A stretch of 34,600 bases of DNA from Nocardioides sp. Lineage in GTDB: Bacteria > Actinomycetota > Actinomycetes > Propionibacteriales > Nocardioidaceae. The position numbers were made by a program, and so were the translations under genes. The notes under the pieces are model-generated. The model did no database searches and was not told the origin of the DNA. It saw only the letters and a program-made list of their open reading frames with translations. Shown one piece after another: positions 27,252 through 34,600 of the stretch (the stretch's first letter is position 1; each line of letters begins with the position of its first letter). Location: NCBI GenBank assembly GCA_026786275.1, contig JAJAYJ010000182.1:1-34600 (forward strand), written 5' to 3'.

Positions 27252-27270
27252 TTTGTAGGAACCTCACAAA
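27252..27270. promoter_or_regulatory. Candidate operator upstream of fabD: TTTGT-N9-ACAAA
   Basis: AT-rich inverted repeat TTTGTAGGAACCTCACAAA in a short GC-rich intergenic region. Confidence 0.4.
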
Positions 27271-27336
27271 GATCCTCGGGCGAGTTGGTGGGGGTCGGAC
27301 GCGCGGTCGGCGCCCTGGCGTGGGCACAGTGGTCTC

Positions 27337-28521
27337 GTGCTCGTCATCGTCGCTCCCGGTCAGGGTGCCCAGACTCCCGGATTCCTGAAGCCGTGGCTGG
27401 AGGACCCGACGTTCGCCGCCCGCCTGGACTGGCTCGCGACCGTGGCGGGGATCGACCTGGCGCACTACGGCACCGAGGCGGACGCCGAGACGATCCGTGA
27501 GACCCAGGTCGCCCAGCCGCTCCTGGTGAGCACCGGTCTGGTGGCGGCCCTCCACCTGTTCCCGCACCCCAACGACGCCTTCGAGCGGATCGGCGCCGTC
27601 GCCGGCCACAGCGTCGGCGAGCTCACGGCTGCGGCGGGCGCCCGGGTGATCACCGCCGAGCAGGCGATGGTGCTGGTCCGCGAGCGCGGCCGGGCGATGG
27701 CCCAGGCGAGTGCGACCACGCCTACCGGGATGACCGCCGTGCTCGGAGGCGATCGTGAGGAGGTGCTGGCCGCGCTGGCCACCCACGGCCTGGTCGCCGC
27801 CAACGACAACGCCGCCGACCAGATCGTCGCCGCGGGCACCCTGGAGCAGCTCGAGGCCTTCAGGGCCGACCCGCCGGCCAAGGCCCGCCTGGTCCCGCTG
27901 AGCGTCGCCGGCGCGTTCCACACCCAGCACATGTCCTCGGCCAGCGACCGGATGGCCCAGCTGGCCCGGTCGGTCTCGGTGCACGACCCCCGGACCCGCG
28001 TCATCTCCAACAAGGACGGCCAGGTCATCCACAACGGTCCGGCGGTGCTGCAGCGGATCGTCGGCCAGATCGCCCGCCCGGTGCGGTGGGACCGGTGCCT
28101 CGAGACGATGGAGGACCTCGGGGTGACCGGCATCCTCGAGATGCCACCCGCCGGCACCCTGACCGGCATCGCCAAGCGCGCCCTGCCCGGCGTCGAGACG
28201 TTCGCGCTCAAGGGCCCTGAGCTCCTCGACGCCGCCCGGGCGTTCTGCGAGAAGCACGGCGAACCCTCTCCGATGACCTCCACGCCCACCTGGCGGATGG
28301 TCGTCTCGCCGGTCAAGGGCACCTTCCACCGGGACCCGGAGGCCGGTGACCTCGACATGCTCTCCGCCGGTGCGCTGATCGGCGACGTCGCCAGCCTGCG
28401 CGACCGCATCCCGGTCAAGGCCGGCCACGGTGGACAGGTCGTGGAGTGGCTCGTCGAGGACGGCGACCCGGTCTCGCCCGGCCAACCCCTGCTGCGCCTG
28501 CACCCCGAGGGCGTGGCGTGA
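27337..28521 (+). CDS. fabD: Malonyl-CoA:ACP transacylase with C-terminal BCCP-like (biotinyl/lipoyl-fold) extension
   Basis: APGQGAQTPGFLKPWL, AGHSVGELTAAAGA, GAFHTQHM. C-terminal about 80 aa SPVKGTFHRDP...GGQVVEWLVEDGDPVSPGQPLLRL resembles BCCP. Confidence 0.93.
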   Translation: MLVIVAPGQGAQTPGFLKPWLEDPTFAARLDWLATVAGIDLAHYGTEADAETIRETQVAQPLLVSTGLVAALHLFPHPNDAFERIGAVAGHSVGELTAAAGARVITAEQAMVLVRERGRAMAQASATTPTGMTAVLGGDREEVLAALATHGLVAANDNAADQIVAAGTLEQLEAFRADPPAKARLVPLSVAGAFHTQHMSSASDRMAQLARSVSVHDPRTRVISNKDGQVIHNGPAVLQRIVGQIARPVRWDRCLETMEDLGVTGILEMPPAGTLTGIAKRALPGVETFALKGPELLDAARAFCEKHGEPSPMTSTPTWRMVVSPVKGTFHRDPEAGDLDMLSAGALIGDVASLRDRIPVKAGHGGQVVEWLVEDGDPVSPGQPLLRLHPEGVA

Positions 28522-29522
28522 TGGTCGAGCTCGCTCGCGCCCCGGGGGCGCCCGCCGCCCGGATCCTGGGTCTGGGAAGCTACCGCGCGTCCCGGGTCGT
28601 GCCCAACAGCGAGATCGTCGGCCGGATCGAATCCTCCGACGAGTGGGTCCAGCAGAGATCGGGGATCAAGGAGCGTCGCTGGGTCGCCGAGGGTGAGACG
28701 CTCCGGTCGATGGCGGTGGCCGCGGCCGAGGCCGCGCTGCAGCGCGCGGGCCTCGTGGGTGCCCAGGTCGACTGCGTGATCGTGGCGACCGTGACCCACA
28801 TGATGCAGACACCGGCGCTGGCCACCCTCGTGGCGCTCGACATCGGCACCGAGCAGGCGGCGGCCTTCGACATCTCGGCCGCGTGTGCGGGCTTCTGCCA
28901 CGGCGTCTCCATGGCCTCGGACATGGTCCGCGCCGGCAGCGCCGCCCACGTGCTCGTGATCGGCGCCGAGTTGCTCTCGGAGTTCACCGACCCCGACGAC
29001 CGGGGTACCGCGTTCATCTTCTCCGACGGGGCCGGGGCCATCGTCGTCGGCCCGAGTGAGACCCCGGGCATCGGGCCGGTCGTGTGGGGCTCCGACGGCG
29101 CCCAGTACGACCTGATCCGGCAGCGCGAGGACTGGCGTGACGTCGTACGCACCGATGCTCCGGTCGTCCCGCACCTGGTAATGCAGGGCAACTCCGTCTT
29201 CCGGTGGGCGTCGTTCACGATGGCCAAGGTAGGCCTGGAGGCGGTCCAGCGGGCCGGCATCACCGTCGACGACCTCGACTGCTTCGTGCCGCACCAGGCC
29301 AACAACCGGATCACCGACGCGATGGCGCGGGCGATGAAGCTGCCCGACACGGTCAAGATCGCCCGCGACATCATCGAGCAGGGCAACAGCTCGGCCGCCT
29401 CGATCCCCCTCGCGCTCGACCGGATGGTCGCCGAGGGCGACGCCCGCTCCGGTGACACCGCGCTCCTGATCGCCTTCGGCGCCGGCCTCGCGTACGCCGC
29501 ACAGGTCGTCGTCGTGCCGTGA
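28521..29522 (+). CDS. fabH: Beta-ketoacyl-ACP synthase III
   Basis: SAACAGF active-site Cys, PHQANNRI His, GNSSAASIPLAL Asn; TGATG overlap with fabD. Confidence 0.94.
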   Translation: MVELARAPGAPAARILGLGSYRASRVVPNSEIVGRIESSDEWVQQRSGIKERRWVAEGETLRSMAVAAAEAALQRAGLVGAQVDCVIVATVTHMMQTPALATLVALDIGTEQAAAFDISAACAGFCHGVSMASDMVRAGSAAHVLVIGAELLSEFTDPDDRGTAFIFSDGAGAIVVGPSETPGIGPVVWGSDGAQYDLIRQREDWRDVVRTDAPVVPHLVMQGNSVFRWASFTMAKVGLEAVQRAGITVDDLDCFVPHQANNRITDAMARAMKLPDTVKIARDIIEQGNSSAASIPLALDRMVAEGDARSGDTALLIAFGAGLAYAAQVVVVP

Positions 29523-29604
29523 CCGGCACCCCCTGTTGCATCACCCAGCTCGACCCCCAGCTCGACACCCACCGCACCACTCACCAAGAGAAGGAACACG
29601 CCTG

Positions 29605-29850
29605 ATGGCCACCACCGAAGAGATCCGCGCCGACCTCGCCGAGATCGTCAACGAGGTCGCTGGCATCGACGCCGACGACGTGCAGCTCGACAAGTCGTTC
29701 GTCGACGACCTCGACGTCGACTCACTGTCCATGGTCGAGGTCGTCGTCGCTGCCGAGGAGAAGTTCGGCGTCTCGATCCCCGACGACGAGGTCAAGAACC
29801 TGAAGACCGTCGGGGACGCGGTCGCGTTCATCGAGCGGGCCCAGGCCTGA
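29605..29850 (+). CDS. acpP: Acyl carrier protein
   Basis: 81 aa; DLDVDSLSMVEVV phosphopantetheine site; AAGGA SD. Confidence 0.96.
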   Translation: MATTEEIRADLAEIVNEVAGIDADDVQLDKSFVDDLDVDSLSMVEVVVAAEEKFGVSIPDDEVKNLKTVGDAVAFIERAQA

Positions 29851-29884
29851 GCCGAGTCTCACCCCACCAGGAGCCAGACACCTC

Positions 29885-31123
29885 ATGAGCCGCACTCGCG
29901 TCTTCGTCACCGGCATGGGCATGACCACCCCGGTCGGTGGCGACCTGCCCAGCACCTGGGAGGCCCTGCTCGCGGGCCGCTCGGGGATCCGCCACCTCAC
30001 CGAGGACTGGGCCGAGGAGCTGCCGGTCAAGATCGCCGGCCGGGTCGCGGTCGAGCCGACCGAGGTGCTCGAACGCGTCAAGGCCCGACGCCTCGATCGC
30101 AGCGCCCAGTTCGCCATGGTGGCCGCGATGGAGGCCTGGCGTGACGCTGGTCTCGAGGGGGTCCAGCTGGACTCCGAGCGCGTGGGCGTCGCCTGCGCCT
30201 CGGGCATCGGCGGGGTGACCACACTTCTGGACAACTACGACGTCCTCAAGGCGAAGGGGGCGCGTCGGGTGTCCCCCCTGGCGGTACCGATGCTGATGCC
30301 GAACGCCCCCGCGGCCAACATCAGCCTGTACGTCGGCGCGCGCGCCGCGGTCAACACCCCGGTGTCGGCCTGTGCGTCGGGCAACGAGGCCATCGCCCTG
30401 GCCCTGGACCAGATCCGTCTGGGCCGGGCCGACGTGGTCGTCGCCGGCGGCACCGAGGCGGCGATCCACCCACTGCCGATGGCGGCGTTCGCCAACATGA
30501 TGGCGCTGTCGAAGAACGCCAGCGACCCCACGACCGTGTCCCGACCGTGGGACACCGCACGGGACGGGTTCGTGCTGGGTGAGGGCGCCGGCATCCTCAT
30601 CCTGGAGTCCGAGGAGCACGCCCGGGCCCGCGGCGCCCGGATCTACGCCGAGGTTCTCGGCGCCGGCATCACCGCCGACGGGCACGACATCGCCCAGCCG
30701 GACCCACAGGGCCGCGGCGGCGCGCGTGCCATCCTGCGCGCGTTGGGCGAGGCCGAGATCTCGGCGACCGACATCGTCCACATCAACGCCCACGCCACGT
30801 CGACGCCGCAGGGCGACATTGCCGAGGGCCTGATGATCCACGCCACCCTCGGCGCGCAGGCTCCGCACGTGGTCGTCACCAGCACCAAGTCGATGACCGG
30901 TCACCTGCTCGGGGCAGCCGGCGCGATCGAGTCGATCGCGACGGTGCTCGCCCTGCACCACCGCACGGTGCCGCCGACGATCAACCTCGACGACCGCGAC
31001 CCCCAGGTCGACCTCGACATCGCCACCGCGGTCCGCGAGCTGCCCTCCGGCGACATCGCGGCCCTCAACAACTCGTTCGGCTTCGGCGGCGCCAACGTCG
31101 CCGTCGCCTTCGGCAGCGCCTGA
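29885..31123 (+). CDS. fabF: Beta-ketoacyl-ACP synthase II
   Basis: VSACASGNEAIALA, HINAHATSTPQGD, NSFGFGGANVAVAF. Confidence 0.95.
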   Translation: MSRTRVFVTGMGMTTPVGGDLPSTWEALLAGRSGIRHLTEDWAEELPVKIAGRVAVEPTEVLERVKARRLDRSAQFAMVAAMEAWRDAGLEGVQLDSERVGVACASGIGGVTTLLDNYDVLKAKGARRVSPLAVPMLMPNAPAANISLYVGARAAVNTPVSACASGNEAIALALDQIRLGRADVVVAGGTEAAIHPLPMAAFANMMALSKNASDPTTVSRPWDTARDGFVLGEGAGILILESEEHARARGARIYAEVLGAGITADGHDIAQPDPQGRGGARAILRALGEAEISATDIVHINAHATSTPQGDIAEGLMIHATLGAQAPHVVVTSTKSMTGHLLGAAGAIESIATVLALHHRTVPPTINLDDRDPQVDLDIATAVRELPSGDIAALNNSFGFGGANVAVAFGSA

Positions 31124-31136
31124 GAACGGGAGCACG

Positions 31137-32564
31137 ATGACCACGACCGAGACCGCCGACCCTGCTGAGGTCGTCCGCGACCCACGCCACCCGGTGAGCC
31201 GCCTCGAGGCGCTCCTCGACGCCGGCACGGTGCACCTGATCAGCGACGACGACGACTCGGGGATGCTGGCAGCCGTGGGCACCGTCCACGGCACCCCGGT
31301 CGTGGCGTTCTGCTCAGACGCCACCGTGATGGGCGGTGCCATGGGTGACCTGGGGTGCCGGGTCGTCGTCGACGCCTACCACCGGGCCCTCAGCGACCGG
31401 ATCCCGATCATCGGGCTCTGGCACTCCGGCGGAGCCCGGCTAGCCGAGGGCGTGCTGTCCCTGCACGCCGTGGGCCGGATCTTCCACGCGATGACCCAGG
31501 CCTCCGGCCGGATCCCGCAGATCTCGGTGGTGCTGGGCCCTGCTGCCGGTGGCGCGGCGTACGGTCCGGCGCTCACCGACGTCGTCATCCTCGGCCCCGC
31601 CGGCCGGATCTTCGTCACCGGGCCCGACGTGGTGCGCTCGGTCACCGGCGAGGACGTCGACATGCTGCGCCTGGGTGGTCCCGAGCCGCACGGGCGACGC
31701 TCCGGGGTGGTGCACATCGTCTCCGAGAGCGAGCAGGAGGCGCTAGACCGCGCCCGCGACCTGGCCGCACTGCTGGGCACGCAGGGCGGCCTCCGGGTGG
31801 ACCAGGTCGAGGACCGCGACCTGGGCGGGCTGCTCCCCGAGTCGCGCAAGCGGGCCTACGACGTGCACCCGCTCGTGCAGGGACTCCTCGACGACGACAC
31901 CATGGTGGAGCTGCACACCCGGTGGGCGCCCAACATCGTCACCGCGCTGGGGCGTCTCGGCGGTCGCACCGTCGGCGTCGTCGCCAACAACCCGCTGCGC
32001 CTGGGCGGCTGCCTGGATTCCCTATCGGCCGAGAAGGCCTCCCGCTTCGTGCGGATGTGTGACGCGTTCGGGGTCCCGCTGGTGGTCCTGGTGGACGTGC
32101 CGGGCTACCTGCCGGGCGTGGGGCAGGAGTGGGACGGCGTCGTGCGCCGCGGCGCCAAGCTGCTGCACGCGTTCGCGGAGTGCGTCGTGCCCCGCGTCAC
32201 CCTCGTCACCCGCAAGACGTACGGCGGGGCCTACATCGCCATGAATGCTCGCTCGCTCGGGGCCACCCGGGTCTTCGCTTGGCCGGGTGCCGAGGTGGCG
32301 GTGATGGGCGCGGTCGCGGCGATCCGGATCCTGCACCGGCGCCGGCTCTCCGAGGTCGCGCCCGAGATGCGTAGCCGGGTCGAGGCGGAGCTCGCGGCCG
32401 AGCACGAGCGGATCGCGGGTGGGGTCGACAAGGCCGTCGAGATCGGGGTGGTCGACGAGGTCGTCGAACCGGGCCGTACCCGCACGATGATCGCGGCCGC
32501 CATCGATGCGGCCATCCAGGCCGACGGTGTGCAGCGCGGCCGGCACGGCAACATCCCGCTCTGA
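31137..32564 (+). CDS. Acyl-/acetyl-CoA carboxylase carboxyltransferase subunit (AccD6-like)
   Basis: GLWHSGGARLAEGV, GPAAGGAAYGPALTDVV, VDVPGYLPGVGQEWDGVVRRGAKLLHAFAE, TRKTYGGAYIAMNARSLGA. Confidence 0.93.
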   Translation: MTTTETADPAEVVRDPRHPVSRLEALLDAGTVHLISDDDDSGMLAAVGTVHGTPVVAFCSDATVMGGAMGDLGCRVVVDAYHRALSDRIPIIGLWHSGGARLAEGVLSLHAVGRIFHAMTQASGRIPQISVVLGPAAGGAAYGPALTDVVILGPAGRIFVTGPDVVRSVTGEDVDMLRLGGPEPHGRRSGVVHIVSESEQEALDRARDLAALLGTQGGLRVDQVEDRDLGGLLPESRKRAYDVHPLVQGLLDDDTMVELHTRWAPNIVTALGRLGGRTVGVVANNPLRLGGCLDSLSAEKASRFVRMCDAFGVPLVVLVDVPGYLPGVGQEWDGVVRRGAKLLHAFAECVVPRVTLVTRKTYGGAYIAMNARSLGATRVFAWPGAEVAVMGAVAAIRILHRRRLSEVAPEMRSRVEAELAAEHERIAGGVDKAVEIGVVDEVVEPGRTRTMIAAAIDAAIQADGVQRGRHGNIPL

Positions 32565-32619
32565 GCCGGAGAACGCGCGCTCAGCCCGCTACATCGTGCG
32601 GCACACGTCCAGCGTCGCT

Positions 32620-32658
32620 GGCGGGCGCCGCCCCGGCCCCCGGCCGTCGCGGCCCGCC
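32620..32658. terminator. Candidate bidirectional terminator between accD and the DUF3145 gene
   Basis: GGCGGGC ... inner GGCC-CCC-GGCC ... GCCCGCC, between convergent genes. Confidence 0.35.
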
Positions 32659-32675
32659 GTCCGGCTCCGGCCGAC

Positions 32676-33206
32676 TCAGACCACCTGGTGCAGCCAACGC
32701 ACGGGTGCGCCCTCGCCGGCGTGCCGGAACGTCTCCAGCTCGTCGTCCCACGGCTTGCCGAGCAGCTTGTCGATCTCGATCAGCACGGTGGTGTCGCCCA
32801 GGGCGGCCTTGACGACCGCAGCCTTGAGCCGGTCCTCGGGGATCATGATGTCCCCGTGCAGCCCGGTCACGGCGTGGAAGATGCCGAGGCCGGGGGTGGA
32901 GGAGAAGCGCGCGCCCTCGGTCGACGCGGTCGGCTCCTCGGTGATCTCGAAACGCAAGTGGTCCCAGCCCCGCAGCGCCGAGGCGATCGCCACCGCGGTG
33001 CCGGCGTCACCGGTCCATGAGAACTCCGCGCGGTAGGTGCCAGCCTGCGCGGGCTGCGGGGTCCACTCCAAATCCACGGGCACCCCGAGCACCCCTCCAG
33101 CCGCCCACTCCAGGTGGGGGCACAGGGCCGAGGGTGCTGAATGAATGTACAGAACGCCCCTCGTCGCCGAACGGGTGGCGAGACGGGTCGAGGCAGGTGC
33201 GGTCAC
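32676..33206 (-). CDS. DUF3145 domain protein
   Basis: RGVLYIHSAPSALCPHLEWAAGGVLGVPVDLEWTPQPAQAGTYRAEFSWTGDAGTA; GTG start with AGGAG SD. Confidence 0.85.
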   Translation of the reverse strand: MTAPASTRLATRSATRGVLYIHSAPSALCPHLEWAAGGVLGVPVDLEWTPQPAQAGTYRAEFSWTGDAGTAVAIASALRGWDHLRFEITEEPTASTEGARFSSTPGLGIFHAVTGLHGDIMIPEDRLKAAVVKAALGDTTVLIEIDKLLGKPWDDELETFRHAGEGAPVRWLHQVV

Positions 33207-33395
33207 CGTGGGTCTCCTTTTCTCCGGCGTGAGCTACGCCTTCCCCGGCGATCTCGTAGCGGAGAGAGAAGTTCCTGCGAATGAACAGTGGTATCACCCA
33301 CCATTGTGACGGATGGGGCGCCTGAGCACCAGTCCTGAAGAGCGTGTACCCGGGTCGCCGTGTCTGAGCTTCCGGGATCGAGCGCCGCCAGGACC

Positions 33396-34376
33396 TCAGA
33401 GAGCGGACTTCTCCAACGCCTCGGCCCTTGCCGCGGCGTCCGTGATCTCGTCGGAATCGATTGCGTGAGCCCGGTGGAACCACTCCGCGGCATCCTGGGG
33501 ACGGCCGGCCTCCTCGAGGGTGTCCGCGTACGCGTAGCGCAGCCGCACGACCCAGGAGCCTCGTGACTTGTTGTTGAGCGGCGCGAGCTCGAGGGTGCGC
33601 AGGGCGGCGTCGAACTGGCCCATGTCGCGTCGGGCACCGGCCTCGACGATCGTCATCTCGGCCTTGGCCTCGGGAGCGAAGTTGGCGACCGACGGGCTCT
33701 TCGCCAACTTCAACGCCTGCTCAGGCTGCTTCATGGCGCGGTGACAGTCCGCCATGATCGGCAGGTAGGCGGTGGCCCCGTTCATCCGCTTGGCCGCCCT
33801 CAGGTCGGAGAGCGCCTCCGGGTAGTGACCCGCTGCATAGGCTGCCTCTCCGGCCGCCTCCCGCACCACGGCGATCCGTGGGGCCCGGATCCGGGCGGCC
33901 CGGGCGTGCTGGAACGCGGTCTCCGGATCGTCGTCGATGCACATGCCCGCAGCGACCAGATGCCGGGCGACCCGGTTGGCCAACTTCTCGGGCAACGCCC
34001 TCAGCTGGCTGAGGATCACCTTGTCCAGCTCGGAGCCGGTGATCTCCGGGGAGAGATCCGGACCGTCGTACGCCACTTGGTCCGCGGTCCGCTCAGCGGG
34101 GTCACGACGAGGCCGGTCGGACTGCTGACGGCGGTCGTCGCCCCCACGAGGATCGGTACGCCGGCCGCGGCTGTCGTCGCGACCTCTGCTGTCGTCGCGA
34201 CTACGACCTGCCGACGGACGGCCCTGCCCTCCCGCGGCTCCACGGCCCCGCTGCTCGGACCGACCGGCACCGGCTCCACTCTCATCGCTGCTGGCAGGCT
34301 TGGCGGGGCCTCCACGCGTCGTGGGGCGTCGCGCCCCGTCACGCGGCGCCCGCTGGTTGCGACGTTCCTCAGCCAC
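33396..34376 (-). CDS. Disordered Arg/Gly-rich N-terminus plus TPR-like helical repeat protein
   Basis: N-terminus SRDDSRGRDDSRGRRTDPRGGDDRRQQSDRPRRD; C-terminal TPR-like repeats. GTG start with GGAGAGG SD. Confidence 0.7.
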   Translation of the reverse strand: MAEERRNQRAPRDGARRPTTRGGPAKPASSDESGAGAGRSEQRGRGAAGGQGRPSAGRSRDDSRGRDDSRGRRTDPRGGDDRRQQSDRPRRDPAERTADQVAYDGPDLSPEITGSELDKVILSQLRALPEKLANRVARHLVAAGMCIDDDPETAFQHARAARIRAPRIAVVREAAGEAAYAAGHYPEALSDLRAAKRMNGATAYLPIMADCHRAMKQPEQALKLAKSPSVANFAPEAKAEMTIVEAGARRDMGQFDAALRTLELAPLNNKSRGSWVVRLRYAYADTLEEAGRPQDAAEWFHRAHAIDSDEITDAAARAEALEKSAL

Positions 34377-34422
34377 GTCGGCACCTCTCCTGGTCGATCC
34401 CGACCACATGTCTGGAAAATGA

Positions 34423-34452
34423 CGTAGAGGCCACCTTGCGGTGGCCTCTACG
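34423..34452 (-). terminator. Intrinsic terminator of the rRNA operon
   Basis: CGTAGAGGCCACC-GCAA-GGTGGCCTCTACG (13-bp perfect stem), then TCATTTT on the minus strand, just 3' of the 5S. Confidence 0.85.
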
Positions 34453-34460
34453 AAGTGTAT

Positions 34461-34579
34461 GTCCGGCGGCGTCCTACTCTCCCACAACCTCTCGGTTGCA
34501 GTACCATCGGCGCTGAAAGGCTTAACTTCCGGGTTCGGGATGGGACCGGGTGTTTCCCTCTCGCTATGGCCGCCGTAAC
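34461..34579 (-). rRNA. rrf: 5S rRNA
   Basis: Minus strand TTACGGCGGCCATAGCGAGAGGGAAACACCCGGTCCCATCCCGAACCCGGAAGTTAAGCC...GCGCCGATGGTACTGC...GGGAGAGTAGGACGCCGCCGGAC. Confidence 0.95.
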
Positions 34580-34600
34580 CCTGGTACCCGCCACCTACCC

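Overview
This 34.6-kb window is high-GC actinobacterial chromosome, probably Nocardioides-like judging from protein sequences and gene order. It encodes about 24 proteins, one tRNA-Val(TAC) and a 5S rRNA at the right edge; I see no mobile elements, phage genes or CRISPR arrays. The left part holds yaaA, a P-loop kinase, an RNase H/phosphatase - C4 zinc-ribbon - Nif3 operon, an ABM monooxygenase and a FadD. The middle is accessory. It contains a two-component system (TCS) paired with a Ser/Thr kinase and two secreted Asp-rich proteins, all bracketed by matching DNA boxes. It also contains a lipid/alpha-hydroxyacid cluster: PlsC, LarA-like, MDR dehydrogenase, fatty acyl reductase-HAD fusion and a FAD-linked oxidase. 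The right part is a conserved core: AhpE-like, FadD, DUF3052, aceE, alpha/beta hydrolase, PucR/FasR-like regulator, fabD-fabH-acpP-fabF-accD, DUF3145, a repeat-rich protein and 5S rRNA. The two most interesting observations are (1) the convergent module [Asp-rich protein-HK-RR]> <[STK-Asp-rich protein], with an identical 16-mer and an 11-bp-period repeat in front of both operons, and (2) a FabD with a C-terminal BCCP-like domain that lacks the biotinylation motif, encoded in the same operon as a carboxyltransferase. All assignments are from reading the sequence; no database search was run.
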